Below, piece after piece: positions 41,693-51,023 of a stretch of 64,000 bases of DNA (its first letter is position 1; every line of letters starts with the position of its first letter). The stretch lies in assembly GCF_004364935.1 (NCBI RefSeq), contig NZ_SOBT01000008.1, forward strand, positions 2,111,534 to 2,175,533, read 5' to 3'. The notes beneath the pieces are model-generated. The model was not told the DNA's origin. It saw only the letters and a list, made by a program, of their open reading frames with translations, and searched no databases. The position numbers and the translations under genes were made by a program. The stretch is from Panacagrimonas perspica (GTDB lineage Bacteria > Pseudomonadota > Gammaproteobacteria > Nevskiales > Nevskiaceae).

Positions 41693-41753
41693 TCGGTCCG
41701 ACGCAACCGGCCTCACTCTGCTTTCCCGTTGCCAACCCCAACAAGGACTCACC

Positions 41754-42092
41754 ATGCCTGCCGAGCCAGATCGCAAGAACGCTCCCGTCTTCGTCCTCGT
41801 CAACCTGATCGTCAAGGACGCTTCCGTCTACCGCCAGTACGAGAAGGGCTTCTTTCCGAAGCTCAAGGAATTCGGCGGATCGTTCGTGACCTATGACGAT
41901 GCGCCCGAGCATCTCGAAGGAACGTCGCCGCGCGCGGGACGCATCATCATCTTCACGTTCCCGACCGAAGAGCACTTCCGTCGCTGGTGGGCGGACCCCG
42001 AGTACCAGGCGCTTTCGGACCACCGCCGCAACGGATGCGAGCAGGTGTTCATCACGCTCGTGCACGGGCTGCCGCCCCGCCCGACGGCCTGA
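41754..42092 (+). CDS. DUF1330 family protein
   Basis: 112 residues. A single ferredoxin-like dimeric alpha/beta-barrel domain with the DUF1330 pattern: FVLVNLIVKDASVYRQYEKGFFPKLKEFGG, then GRIIIFTFPTEEHFRRWWADPEYQAL. These small proteins resemble EthD-like dimers and antibiotic-synthesis monooxygenases, but no activity is proven. CAAGGAC stands eight bases before the ATG. Convergent with the GST gene, with a hairpin between. Confidence 0.85.
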   Translation: MPAEPDRKNAPVFVLVNLIVKDASVYRQYEKGFFPKLKEFGGSFVTYDDAPEHLEGTSPRAGRIIIFTFPTEEHFRRWWADPEYQALSDHRRNGCEQVFITLVHGLPPRPTA

Positions 42093-42151
42093 GTTGTTTC
42101 TCCGCAAGATCCAGCTTCTCTGAAGCACAGGCCGTGGAAATAGCGTGAAAG

Positions 42152-42179
42152 CGGGCCGGGACGAATGTCGCCCGGCCCG
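42152..42179. terminator. Hairpin between convergent genes
   Basis: A CGGGCCGGG stem pairs with CCCGGCCCG around a ten-base loop, without a T run. It probably ends transcription from both the DUF1330 and GST sides. Confidence 0.6.
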
Positions 42180-42183
42180 ATCA

Positions 42184-42852
42184 TCACGCGGCGTGAAGCA
42201 GTCCGTACACCGGCGCCAGCGCCTCCTGCGTCACCTTCAAGGCCGATCGTGACGAAATGCGTTCCCACCACGCGTTCAGCGCAGACTCGCGCGCCACGAT
42301 CGTCCTGAAGTCCGCAAGCTCGAACAGGTTCTCGAACAGCGACCCAATGGCGATGTCAGCCAGCGAGAAGTCGACTCCGGCGAAGAACGGGCCCTCCGCG
42401 AGGAGACGCTCGAACTCGGCAACCGTGTTCTGCGCCTGCACGAGCGACCTCTCCGAAAGATCGGGCGCGTACTCGCCGGACAGGAACGCAACCAGGTAGC
42501 GATACGCCACCTGCCGCCCCATCGTGTGCACGGCCTCCCTGAAGTAGAGCTCCATCACGCGGTTCATTCGGGCTCGTCCAAGAGGATCCGCCGGCTGCAG
42601 CCGAGGCCCGGCGAAGGCTTCGTCGACGAAGCGCAGAACCGTGTCGGCGCCGGAGACGATCGTCCCGCGGTATTCGAGCGCGGGTTCGCCGAGATTGCAG
42701 TGCAGCGGGATGCGCTGCTCCCCGCCCTGGGTCAGCAAGGGCGCCTGCTCGCGGGGGACGAGCGTGTAGGTGATGTCTTTCTCCGCCAGCGCGAACGTGA
42801 TGCTTCTGACGTGAGGATGCGAGGCGTCGCCGAATATCACGGGACGTGCCAT
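42184..42852 (-). CDS. Glutathione S-transferase family protein
   Basis: 222 residues from the ATG at 42852, with GGAG upstream; the open frame to 43461 beyond it is not coding. The N-terminal domain MARPVIFGDASHPHVRSITFALAEK has the thioredoxin-like start with Ser at the catalytic position, and EYRGTIVSGADTVLRFVDEA has the glutathione-binding segment. The C-terminal helical domain includes FAGVDFSLADIAIGSLFEN. A cytosolic GST of unknown substrate. It is divergent from the GGDEF protein gene. Confidence 0.87.
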   Translation of the reverse strand: MARPVIFGDASHPHVRSITFALAEKDITYTLVPREQAPLLTQGGEQRIPLHCNLGEPALEYRGTIVSGADTVLRFVDEAFAGPRLQPADPLGRARMNRVMELYFREAVHTMGRQVAYRYLVAFLSGEYAPDLSERSLVQAQNTVAEFERLLAEGPFFAGVDFSLADIAIGSLFENLFELADFRTIVARESALNAWWERISSRSALKVTQEALAPVYGLLHAA

Positions 42853-43129
42853 GAGAAGACTCCAGGTCTGTGTGAGGGAGTGGTGGAGGCATGCGCCTCT
42901 GTCTGCTTCACGTTGCGCGCTATTCGCGAGTGCGGCCATCCCCCTGCGGCGCAAGCAGATGTTGCGCAAACGCAAGCGGCCGATCAGGTCGATGCACGAT
43001 CGTGTCCGCGGCTTTTTCCTACCGCTCATCACCCACGGCGAGGCCTCGTCCAGGACTTGCTTGACGCTTCGCCGATGCAGGGATTTCCGTCGCCACCCTG
43101 GGCATCGCGGACATCGCAGGGAGGCTTCA

Positions 43130-45997
43130 CTGAACGTACACGTCACGGAAGGAGCGCCGACTCGCGTCGGCACCTGGCCTGTCCTGACGAGCAGCATCGG
43201 ACTCTTCCTGCTCAGCACGTTCGTGCTCGGCGGAATCCTCGAATGGCTGCCCAATCCGAACGCGGGGCATCGAACCGTCCTGGCGATTTCGGGTGCCGTG
43301 GCGATCGCCGGCTGGTCGCTTCTCGCGTTCAGGCTGATCCGCGGATGGGCGCTGAGCGAGCAGCGCTCGCGCGGCGCCTTCGAGCAGGCGATGGCGGGAA
43401 TCGGCTTGATCGACGACGCGGCACAGTGGATCGACGTCAACGAGCGCATGGCCGCGCTCACCGGCTACTCCGTAGCGGAGCTGCGCGGCATGGCACTGTG
43501 CGAACTATTGCTCGCGGAAGAGCGGGACACGCACCGTACCCGCTTGCACGATTTCCTGGGCGACACGCGCGGGCCCGCGGAGTACTCCGTCGAGTCCCGG
43601 TGGCAGCGCAAGGACGGATCGGAGATCTGGTTGTCCCGGCATATCCGCCGCGTGCCGGGGGTCAAGGGCACGCGCGCACGCGCAATGATGATGGTGCTCG
43701 ACATCAGCGACCGGAAGCTCGCCGAACAGAAGGCGCTGGAACAGCAGTCGCTGGAGAGCTTCCAGTTCGTGCACTCGCCGATGGCCCTCATCGAGTGGGG
43801 ACCGGAGATGAAGGTGCGCCGCTGGTCACGGCAGGCGGAAGCGATCTTCGGCTGGACCGCGGACGAGGTCGTCGGACGCACGCTGCGCGAGGCCGGCGTC
43901 CTGCCGGAAAACGAATCCGATCACCATGAAAACATCATGCGCGAGTTCGCCGCAGGCGCTCGCGACACCATCGAGAGTCTTCGCCAGGTCCGCTGCAAGA
44001 ACGGAAAGTTCGCCTGGTGTCGCTGGTTCAGCCGCGCCATGCGCGATGCCGACGGACAGTTGCAGTACTTCTTCTCCGCGGGCATCGACGTCACCGAGCT
44101 GCGCGAGGCGCTGGAAACCGTGCAGGAGAAGGAAGGCCAGCTTCGCGCCGTCTTCGAGCAGGCGACGGTCGGTGTCGCGCTGCTTGACGAACAGGGCCGC
44201 TGGCTGAGCGTGAACCAGCGCGTCTGCGAGATCACCGGCTACTCGAACGATGAACTGATGAAGCTGGATTTCCAGACCATCACGCACCCGGACGATCTGC
44301 AGGTCGACATCGAACTCGCGCGACAGGTCGCCGCAGGCGAGCGACGCAGCTACATCCTGGAGAAGCGCTACTTCCACAAGAAGGGCCACATCGTCTGGAT
44401 CCGCCTTCACGTCGGACGGATCGATCGCACCGCGCAGACGCCGATGCGCTACGTCTCCGTGATCGAGGACATCAGCGAAAGGCGCCGGATGGAGGAAGAG
44501 GCCGCGGAGCATCGCCGGATCCGCGAATTCCATCTCGAAAACTCGCCGCTGGGCGTCATCGAATGGACGCCCGATCTGCGCGTCGCCTACTGGTCGCAAC
44601 GCGCCGAGCAGATGTTCGGATGGAAGGCCGCCGAGGTCATAGGGCGGCATCCCGACGACTTCGGATTCGTCGACCCGGCGGATCACTCGGTCATGGATCG
44701 CTGGAACCACCAGGTGCAGATCGAGCGCCAAGACTTCTCGACCAGCACCCATCGCAACGTGCACAGGGATGGGCGGACGGTCTGGTGCCACTGGTACAAC
44801 TCCATCCTCTACGCTCCGGACGGATCGATCCGGTCGGTCTACTGCCTGGTGGACGACGTCACCGACGAGCAGTCGGCCATCGCCCAGCTCAAGGACGGCC
44901 AGGCGCAGCTCGAAGGCAAGGTCGAAGAGCGCACGCGGCAGCTCCAGGAAACCACGCGCCGCTGGGCGGACCGCACGCGGGATCTCAGCGTGCTGGCGGA
45001 GATGATGAGTTCGCTGCCGGCCGCAAAGGATGTGGGCGAAGCCAACCGGATCGTCGCCGGCTTCCTGCCGCGCCTGTTCCGACAGTTCTCCGGTGAAGTC
45101 TGGATCGAGGACGGCGGCAAGGGCCGGTTCGTCCATCTCGCCGACTGGAATCTCGCGCACACCGGTCCGTCGTCCATCGGGGCCGACGATTGCTGGGCGA
45201 TGCGACGCGGACAGACCCTGCAGGTCGAGGATCCGCGCGACCCGCTGCTGTGCCCGCACACGCCCGACATGCACGGTCACCAGGCGCCGCACGTGTGCAC
45301 GCCGATCATCGCGCTCGGCGAAGTCATCGGCCTGATCCATCTGCGCTGGGATCGCACGGCGGACCTCACGCCGGATCGCACCTTGCTGCAATCCACTTCC
45401 GAACAGATTGGCCTCGCCATCGGCAACGTGCGGCTTCGCGAAGAACTGCATCGGCAAGCCTTGCGTGATCCGCTGACGGGCCTGTTCAACCGCCGGCACT
45501 TCGACGACGTGTTGCAGCGCCGCTTCCGGGCCCATCAGCGCGGCGGTGAGGGCTTCAGCCTGCTGATGATCGACCTCGATCACTTCAAGAGCATCAACGA
45601 CCGCCTCGGCCACGATGCCGGGGACGAGGTGCTGCGCGCCGTCGGCGCGGCCCTGTTGCAGGCGTCCCGGTCCGGAGAAAGCGTCTTCAGGCTGGGTGGC
45701 GAGGAGTTCACCGTGCTGCTCGACGACCCCGCGGGGATGTATCTGCGCGGCACGTCCGAGCGCATCCGCGCCCTGATCGAGAAGCTGCCCATCTTCTTCC
45801 GCGGATCTCCGCTGCCCGGCGTCACCGTATCGGTGGGCGGCGCCCACTGCCCTTCCGATGCAACGGACGTGGGCAGCCTGATCAGGCGCGCGGACCAAGC
45901 GATGTACGACGCCAAGCGCACGGGGCGCAACCGGGTCTGCTTTGCCGGGACGCTGTCCGAGCAGGGGCGTCGGCTCGCCGTGGTCGAGAATCGCTAG
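43130..45997 (+). CDS. Membrane PAS/GAF diguanylate cyclase
   Basis: 955 residues if started at a CTG at 43130, which has AGGGAGG five bases upstream; in-frame ATGs at 42959 and 42992 have poor ribosome-binding sites and add an Arg-rich, non-protein-like leader. Two membrane helices (about residues 17-37 and 50-70) precede four PAS domains starting near 83, 210, 341 and 466. A GAF-like domain (~617-760) and a GGDEF domain (~778-945) follow. The active motif is GGEEF near residue 856 with [11 protein letters not shown], so cyclic-di-GMP synthesis is expected. The inhibitory I-site RxxD is RSGE here, a change that may weaken feedback inhibition. No EAL domain is present. Confidence 0.9.
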   Translation: MNVHVTEGAPTRVGTWPVLTSSIGLFLLSTFVLGGILEWLPNPNAGHRTVLAISGAVAIAGWSLLAFRLIRGWALSEQRSRGAFEQAMAGIGLIDDAAQWIDVNERMAALTGYSVAELRGMALCELLLAEERDTHRTRLHDFLGDTRGPAEYSVESRWQRKDGSEIWLSRHIRRVPGVKGTRARAMMMVLDISDRKLAEQKALEQQSLESFQFVHSPMALIEWGPEMKVRRWSRQAEAIFGWTADEVVGRTLREAGVLPENESDHHENIMREFAAGARDTIESLRQVRCKNGKFAWCRWFSRAMRDADGQLQYFFSAGIDVTELREALETVQEKEGQLRAVFEQATVGVALLDEQGRWLSVNQRVCEITGYSNDELMKLDFQTITHPDDLQVDIELARQVAAGERRSYILEKRYFHKKGHIVWIRLHVGRIDRTAQTPMRYVSVIEDISERRRMEEEAAEHRRIREFHLENSPLGVIEWTPDLRVAYWSQRAEQMFGWKAAEVIGRHPDDFGFVDPADHSVMDRWNHQVQIERQDFSTSTHRNVHRDGRTVWCHWYNSILYAPDGSIRSVYCLVDDVTDEQSAIAQLKDGQAQLEGKVEERTRQLQETTRRWADRTRDLSVLAEMMSSLPAAKDVGEANRIVAGFLPRLFRQFSGEVWIEDGGKGRFVHLADWNLAHTGPSSIGADDCWAMRRGQTLQVEDPRDPLLCPHTPDMHGHQAPHVCTPIIALGEVIGLIHLRWDRTADLTPDRTLLQSTSEQIGLAIGNVRLREELHRQALRDPLTGLFNRRHFDDVLQRRFRAHQRGGEGFSLLMIDLDHFKSINDRLGHDAGDEVLRAVGAALLQASRSGESVFRLGGEEFTVLLDDPAGMYLRGTSERIRALIEKLPIFFRGSPLPGVTVSVGGAHCPSDATDVGSLIRRADQAMYDAKRTGRNRVCFAGTLSEQGRRLAVVENR

Positions 45998-46104
45998 ACC
46001 CTGGAGGCAGCGACGCATTGCCACGACGCGAAAGCTGCAGAATGCCGCCTCGCCATCCAGCAGAACATCTCGATGAGACTGGCTTCGACGCTCCGCCTCG
46101 CCCC

Positions 46105-46320
46105 ATGAGCGACGCACAACCCCGGAATCCGCTGCACGGCCTCACGCTCGAAAACATCGTCACGAAACTCGTGGAGCACTACGGCTGGGCCGAGCTGGCC
46201 CGTCAGGTCGACATCAACTGCTTCAAGACCGACCCGTCGGTGAAGTCGAGCCTGAAGTTCCTGCGCAAGATGCCGTGGGCGCGCAAGCAGGTGGAGGAGC
46301 TGTACCTCGCCACGTTCTGA
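46105..46320 (+). CDS. VF530 (DUF2132) family small DNA-binding-type protein
   Basis: 71 residues from the ATG at 46105 ([19 protein letters not shown]); a longer frame starting at 46018 adds non-conserved residues. The conserved sequence [21 protein letters not shown], then [23 protein letters not shown] and EELY, is the full VF530 domain, named from a Vibrio fischeri structure and annotated as DNA-binding-like. The function is unknown. It is convergent with the ferredoxin reductase gene. Confidence 0.85.
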   Translation: MSDAQPRNPLHGLTLENIVTKLVEHYGWAELARQVDINCFKTDPSVKSSLKFLRKMPWARKQVEELYLATF

Positions 46321-46337
46321 CCAGGCGCACGCCGCCT

Positions 46338-47297
46338 CTACAGATCCAGCTCCAGGACCTCGGACTTCGCCCGCGACACGCAGATCATCATCTCCCGGTT
46401 GCCCGCTTTCTCGGCCACCGTCAGCACCGTGTCGCGATGATCCACTTCGCCGGCGAGCACCGTCGTGCGGCAGGTGGCGCACAGGCCTTCGCGACACGAG
46501 TACGGAACACCCGCGCCGTGGTCTTCCAGGACTTCGAGAATGCTGCGGCCGGGCGGCACCTCGAAACGTGCGCCGGAATTTCTCAGCACGACGGTGAACG
46601 CGGTGTCGGCGCGCGTGTCCGTCGCGGCGGCGGAGAACCATTCGAAGTGCACCCGATCGGCAGGCCGGTCCATCGTGGCCGACTCCACGGCTTTCATCAG
46701 CGGCGCCGGACCGCAGGTGTAGATGTGGGCCCCGTCGCCCGCCAGCCGCAGCGCGGACGCGGCATCGAAGAGCCGTCCCTGCTGCTCGTCGTCGAAATGG
46801 AAGTACACGCGATCCGGCGCCAGCGCGCTCAGATCCTCGTAGAAGGCCGCGCGCTGGCGATTGCGGGCGCAATAGAACAGCCGCCACGGGCGATTCGCAG
46901 CCACGCTGCTGCGGATCATCGACAGGATCGGCGTGATTCCGATGCCGCCCGCGATGAAGACGAATTCCTCGGCTGCGAGTTCCAGCGGAAAATTGTTTCG
47001 CGGAACGCTGGTCGACAGCTTCGTGCCGACGCGCAGATTCTGGTGCATGAAACGCGAGCCGCCGCGGCTGTCGCGCGCCAGGCTCACGCCCAGACAATAG
47101 CGATCGGTTTCCGCAGCGTCGTTGCACAGCGAGTAGTGACGGATCAGCCCGTTCGGCAGATACAGCTCGAGATGGGCACCCGGCGTGAAGCGCGGCAACG
47201 CGCCGCGCCCGGGATCGCGCAGCTCCAGCACGATGACGTCGCGAGCCTCGCTGCGAACGTCCGTGACGACGAGCTCCAGGCGGGCTGCCGCTTGCAT
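46338..47297 (-). CDS. PDR/VanB family ferredoxin-NAD(P)H reductase of a Rieske oxygenase
   Basis: 319 residues. An FMN-binding reductase barrel (RHYSLCND), an NAD domain with AGGIGITPILSMIR and YTCGPAPLMKAV, and a C-terminal plant-type 2Fe-2S domain: PYSCREGLCATC, with the fourth Cys in MMICVSR. The order FMN-NAD-2Fe2S is that of phthalate dioxygenase reductase and VanB. It feeds electrons from NAD(P)H to the oxygenase encoded two genes away at 48292. A VanB-type partner fits because VanA oxygenases lack a separate ferredoxin. Confidence 0.92.
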   Translation of the reverse strand: MQAAARLELVVTDVRSEARDVIVLELRDPGRGALPRFTPGAHLELYLPNGLIRHYSLCNDAAETDRYCLGVSLARDSRGGSRFMHQNLRVGTKLSTSVPRNNFPLELAAEEFVFIAGGIGITPILSMIRSSVAANRPWRLFYCARNRQRAAFYEDLSALAPDRVYFHFDDEQQGRLFDAASALRLAGDGAHIYTCGPAPLMKAVESATMDRPADRVHFEWFSAAATDTRADTAFTVVLRNSGARFEVPPGRSILEVLEDHGAGVPYSCREGLCATCRTTVLAGEVDHRDTVLTVAEKAGNREMMICVSRAKSEVLELDL

Positions 47298-47376
47298 GGA
47301 AGAGAGATCGGGAAGCAGCGATGTCGAAGCGCCGGGCCACGCTCCTGGGAGCGCGGCCCGGCGCTGCGCAATTTCG

Positions 47377-47955
47377 CTAGGCCGGCAGCGCCCCCGAAGC
47401 CTTGGCCACGTGCGTGGCGATGGCGTCCATCAGCGGCGGCGACAGGCAGTCGTACGGCTCCAGGCCCAGGCTCTTGAGCTTGCCGCGCACGGCGTCCATC
47501 GAAGCGGGCGACGTCCCCGACTCGATGATGGAAGACACGAACGCAGCGAACGTCGGCGCGGACCATCCCTTCTCCGGCGACAGTTCGGTGTGGACGAAGT
47601 CCAGCCCGAAGAAAGGATGCGTGGTGTTCTCGATCCGGCCGAACAGGTGCACGCCGCAGCTCTTGCAGGCGTGACGCTGGATCGTGGCCTTCGGGTCCAC
47701 GACGGCGAGCTTGTCGCCGTTGTCGATCACCGACACGTGCTCGCGGCCGACGACGGCCACCACCGAGAACAGCGCCCCGGCGGGCTTCCAGCACTTCGTG
47801 CAGCCGCAGGCGTGGTTGTGCGCCGTCTGCGATTTCACGGCGACCTGCACTTTCTGGCTCGGGCACTTGCACAGCAGCGTTCCGCCGGCGTGATGCGCGG
47901 CGCCGGGCTGCACGCCGTTGTCGATCGAAGGATGTAGAGAAAGGGAAGCGGTCAC
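47377..47955 (-). CDS. gfa: S-(hydroxymethyl)glutathione synthase (Gfa)
   Basis: 192 residues. Zinc-binding cysteines fall in the Gfa pattern: Cys29 and Cys31 (LCKC), Cys50, Cys52 and Cys55 (HACGCTKCW), Cys97 and Cys100 (HACKSCGVH). Gfa speeds the joining of formaldehyde to glutathione, the first step of glutathione-dependent formaldehyde oxidation. Its placement between the VanB-like reductase and the VanA-like oxygenase suggests the oxygenase releases formaldehyde from a methoxy or N-methyl group. The dehydrogenase (AdhC) that would follow is not in the window. Confidence 0.92.
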   Translation of the reverse strand: MTASLSLHPSIDNGVQPGAAHHAGGTLLCKCPSQKVQVAVKSQTAHNHACGCTKCWKPAGALFSVVAVVGREHVSVIDNGDKLAVVDPKATIQRHACKSCGVHLFGRIENTTHPFFGLDFVHTELSPEKGWSAPTFAAFVSSIIESGTSPASMDAVRGKLKSLGLEPYDCLSPPLMDAIATHVAKASGALPA

Positions 47956-48291
47956 GGTGACTCCAGGGTCGCGCGGATGGCGGAAATGAATCGGGAAGAA
48001 AAACTGAAAAAACTAACTCCCTCTCCCTTTGGGAGAGGCGTTTCGGGTTCAGGAGTGACATTGAGTCACTCCTGAACCCGAAACGGGGTGAGGGCGCGCG
48101 GAGCGCGCAGAGGGCGCTGCCCGACCGCGCTCCGCGCGGCCCTCACCCGGCGCTTTCGCGCCGACCTCTCCCAAAGGGAGAGGTATCCTCTTTAATCTTG
48201 TGTTTAGAAAACCTCGATAGTTCGTAGCCGGAAGCCGGCGCCGGCAGCCGATCCGGCGAAGGATCGAAGCTGCCGGCTCCGGTGCGCAGGC
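47956..48291. other. Intergenic region filled by a nested palindromic element
   Basis: 336 bp between gfa and the oxygenase gene, both on the minus strand. Most of it is the element at 48018-48184; the rest holds no gene I can support. Because of the element, gfa and the oxygenase may not be cotranscribed. Confidence 0.5.
48018..48184. repeat. Nested inverted-repeat element (MITE-like)
   Basis: Three inverted repeats lie inside one another or side by side. Outer: CCTCTCCCTTTGGGAGAGG at 48020-48038 and its complement at 48165-48183, 19 of 19 matching. First inner: a perfect 21-bp stem at 48039-48059 and 48065-48085 with a five-base loop (starts CGTTTCGGGTTCAGG). Second inner: GGGTGAGGGC... 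at about 48087-48109 against ...GCCCTCACCC at about 48127-48148, near perfect. The whole is about 167 bp and carries no ORF. It resembles a miniature inverted-repeat or Rho-independent-like element mobilised in trans. Confidence 0.85.
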
Positions 48292-49362
48292 TCAGGCGGT
48301 CACGCCCTGCTGCGTCGGCATGCCACCCGCCTCTTCGCGGATCAGCTTGTCCAGGACCCAGAGCATCTTTCCGGGGCCGGCGTCGTGTCCGATGTTGATG
48401 AGCTTGCGGTTCGGCTCTTCCTTGCGACGGACGTGCTGTGCCTCGAGCATGATCTTGTCCTCGGTGAACGCTTCGTCCAGCGTTCCGCCGAGCAGGTTGC
48501 TCATGCCGGGGAATTCGGTGGAATCGCTGCAGCCCCACGAGTAGTAGTAGTCGACCGAGTCCTCGTCGCAGGGCGTCACGGTCTGGCAGGTCCAGGTGTC
48601 GACGACGAGCTTGCCGTTGGATTCTCCTTCGGTCGCCGTACCGGCCGTGAAGGCGCGGAAGCGCATGATCCAGTTGCAGGGCACGGTGTGCTGGATGTCG
48701 AAGCAGATATCCAGCTTGGTTCCCGGCGGGAACAGATGCGACACGGCGCCGGTCGGATCGACCGATCGCACCCAGAAGATCGTGTTCAGGCCACGCGGCG
48801 TGATCTGGTACTTCGGCCGGATCTGCCCGTACGCAGGGTCGCCGCCCACGGTCTTCTCGTGCACCCAGGTCAGGTGACTCAGGTCGGCGAGATTCTCGAT
48901 CTCCCAACGGTAGTTGGTCTCGACGTGCATCTGCGAGGTCTTGAGGTTCCAGCCTTTCTCGCCGGGCCCGACCGAGAAACAGATGAGGTTCGGATCGGCC
49001 TTCGCCGGGTCGCCCATCCAGACCCAGATCCAGTTGTCCTTCTCGACCACCGGGAACGCCCTGACGCAGGCCTTCTCGGGAATCGTGTCCTGCCCCGGGA
49101 TCTCCTCGCAGACGCCGTCGCTGCGGAACTTCATGCCGTGGTACATGCAGCGCAGCGAATCGCCTTCCTTGCGGCCCAGCGAGAGCGCCGCCTGGCGGTG
49201 CGGGCAGCGGTCTTCCAGCGCCACCATGCCGCCGTCGGGCTTGCGGTAGAGAACGACGCGCACGCCGGCGATCTTGCGGGCGACGATGGACTTGCGGCCC
49301 TGATGGACCATGTGGTCCCAACCGGCGCAGTACCAAGCGTTCTTGAGGAAGATTTCAGCCAT
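48292..49362 (-). CDS. VanA-like Rieske non-heme iron oxygenase, alpha subunit
   Basis: 356 residues; CAGGAGA precedes the ATG. The N-terminal Rieske domain binds 2Fe-2S through Cys53/His55 (CPHR) and Cys72/His75 (CMYHG). The catalytic domain shows the mononuclear iron triad region NLADLSHLTWVHEKT with Asp160, His163 and His168. A single alpha type without a beta subunit, as in vanillate and toluene-sulfonate demethylases. With the VanB-like reductase and Gfa nearby, oxidative O- or N-demethylation is the most likely reaction. The specific substrate is not determined by sequence. Confidence 0.9.
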   Translation of the reverse strand: MAEIFLKNAWYCAGWDHMVHQGRKSIVARKIAGVRVVLYRKPDGGMVALEDRCPHRQAALSLGRKEGDSLRCMYHGMKFRSDGVCEEIPGQDTIPEKACVRAFPVVEKDNWIWVWMGDPAKADPNLICFSVGPGEKGWNLKTSQMHVETNYRWEIENLADLSHLTWVHEKTVGGDPAYGQIRPKYQITPRGLNTIFWVRSVDPTGAVSHLFPPGTKLDICFDIQHTVPCNWIMRFRAFTAGTATEGESNGKLVVDTWTCQTVTPCDEDSVDYYYSWGCSDSTEFPGMSNLLGGTLDEAFTEDKIMLEAQHVRRKEEPNRKLINIGHDAGPGKMLWVLDKLIREEAGGMPTQQGVTA

Positions 49363-49550
49363 GGAACGGTTCTCCTGAATTTTTTTGATCTGGCGAAGGA
49401 AGCCTTGCTTGACGCGCCGGCGCGGGTTCTTCGATCGCTGCTGCTGGGCGCCACCAAATGCTAGGAGCCGCGGCGGGTGGGTTCTCTAACCAAAAGGGTT
49501 GGACTTTTTCCGAGGCCATCGCACGACGAAATCCGGGCCGCAGCGGCCCA

Positions 49551-49606
49551 CCGCAGCCCGGGCGAAGCCCGGGGTTGCGCTCCGTATTCGAGGAGAATCC
49601 CGGGAT
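49551..49606. repeat. REP-like palindrome pair near the AraC gene end
   Basis: CCGCAGCCCGGGCGAAGCCC, then GGGGTT, is followed about 20 bp later by GAATCCCGGGATGG. It is similar in design to the palindrome pair at 7018-7094 (CCCGG core). It lies between the AraC stop and the oxygenase start, probably a terminator-like separator. Confidence 0.55.
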
Positions 49607-49608
49607 GG

Positions 49609-50793
49609 TTAGGCGCACAGCGCGAGCCGGTGCCGGGAGCGGAAATCGCTCGGCGTGACACCGAAATGCGCCTTGAACAGGCGGCTGAACGTCGCGTAGT
49701 CCGCGAACCCCGCGTCGAGCGCGATGTGCGTCATCTTCTGGTGCGCCTGCGCCGGATCCTCCAGCGCACGCCTGACCTGGTTCAGCCGGATGTCGTGGAT
49801 CATCTTCGACGGCGTCAGCCGGTGCGCCTTGAACAGCAGGTACAGCGAACGGCGGGACATGCACAGCGCCGACGCCACGTCGTCGGGACTCAGCCCGGGA
49901 TCGGCGACGTGCTCGACGATGTGTTGCCGCGCCTTGGCAATGAGCGCCCCGCAGGGAGCCTCGTCTTCGCCCATCGCCGCTTCGCGCTGCAGCAGGGCGT
50001 TGCCCAGCATCCATTTGACCGCCGAGAGCACCGGCCCGCCCTGCCCCGCGACCACGTCGGCCGGCAGGCTGTTCAGCGACATCAATGCGGCCAGCGCGGC
50101 CCGCGTGGCGATGCTCTGGCGGATGCTGCGACCGCACACGCAGGACCCGAGCTGCTGCCATCCGGGGAACGCGTCATGAGGGAGCAGCAGCACCGCGAGA
50201 CTCGCGCGACCGGCCAGACTCACGCGATACGGCCTCGACGTGTCGCAGACGGCGAGTTCTCCGTCCTCCAGGCCGAACGAGCGGCCGTCCTGCTCGACTT
50301 CGGTTCGGCCCGCCAGCGGCCATATCACCTGGATGCAGCCGGGATGCGCCGCATCGGCGGGATGCGGCGAACGCGTGGCGTCGCAGGCATCGGCCCGCAC
50401 CGTCAGGAAAAGGCTGGAGCCGACGCGATAGTGCGTGGCCCTGGCTTCGAAGGCCTCGCCATGGCGATTGGACACGTTCAGCCAGGGAAGGCTGCCCTTG
50501 ACCCAGCGCTTGAGTGCCTCGAACGAACCCAGGTACGCCAGCGACGCTTGAGACGGCCCGGTCACGAAATCGAGCCCGCGCCTCGGGAAGCCGCCGTCGA
50601 GTCGTTCTTCGGCGACAAAACCCGATCGCGACGGGACCGCGAGGCCCGACGGCGACACAGGCGGCTGACATCCCGCCGCCGTCAACCAGTCCACGCCCGA
50701 CTCGAGGACGCCCCGACGCCGGATGGCCTCCCGGCCGACGGGGGCCACGACTGCTGACGAAGCGCCATCTGCGAACGGAGTCGAATGTCTCAC
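49609..50793 (-). CDS. AraC family transcriptional regulator
   Basis: 394 residues from a GTG at 50793 with GAGGAAGG just upstream. Residues ~75-260 look like the AraC-binding-like (cupin-related) sensor domain found in XylS/ArgR-type regulators (IQVIWPLAGRTEVEQDGRSFGLEDG). The C-terminal double HTH is complete: PDDVASALCMSRRSLYLLFKAH and MTHIALDAGFADYATFSRLFKAHFGVTPSDFR. It precedes the oxygenase-Gfa-reductase run on the same strand and most likely activates it in response to the aromatic substrate. Confidence 0.9.
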   Translation of the reverse strand: MRHSTPFADGASSAVVAPVGREAIRRRGVLESGVDWLTAAGCQPPVSPSGLAVPSRSGFVAEERLDGGFPRRGLDFVTGPSQASLAYLGSFEALKRWVKGSLPWLNVSNRHGEAFEARATHYRVGSSLFLTVRADACDATRSPHPADAAHPGCIQVIWPLAGRTEVEQDGRSFGLEDGELAVCDTSRPYRVSLAGRASLAVLLLPHDAFPGWQQLGSCVCGRSIRQSIATRAALAALMSLNSLPADVVAGQGGPVLSAVKWMLGNALLQREAAMGEDEAPCGALIAKARQHIVEHVADPGLSPDDVASALCMSRRSLYLLFKAHRLTPSKMIHDIRLNQVRRALEDPAQAHQKMTHIALDAGFADYATFSRLFKAHFGVTPSDFRSRHRLALCA

Positions 50794-51023
50794 GCGCCTT
50801 CCTCTTGGTGGGCGGACGCGTGGCCGGCCTGCCCTTTATGGCCTGGGCCGCAGATGCGGACCTTGGCTTTGATCGAGGCCCAGTTTTTCGCCGTTACCGC
50901 GAGGAGGCACCAACCAGAACAGTCAGACTCCAGCCGGCAGGTGGACGCGACCCTCGGGTCGCCGTTGCGCAATGCCATCGTTTTGATGGGCGGGCCGCAG
51001 AAAGATCCGCCGCACGAACATTT

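Noticed and set aside
42853-43461. N-terminal extension of the GST gene
   Set aside because: The extension lies opposite the PAS-GGDEF gene start region and is Arg/Ser/Pro noise; the ATG at 42852 has GGAG and the conserved GST start.
46018-46104. Longer start for the VF530 protein
   Set aside because: Residues before [10 protein letters not shown] are Pro/Arg/His-rich and not conserved; the domain begins right after the ATG at 46105.
43826-46117. Long minus-strand frame opposite the PAS-GGDEF gene
   Set aside because: Shadow of the PAS/GAF/GGDEF gene; no domain and wrong strand for the context.
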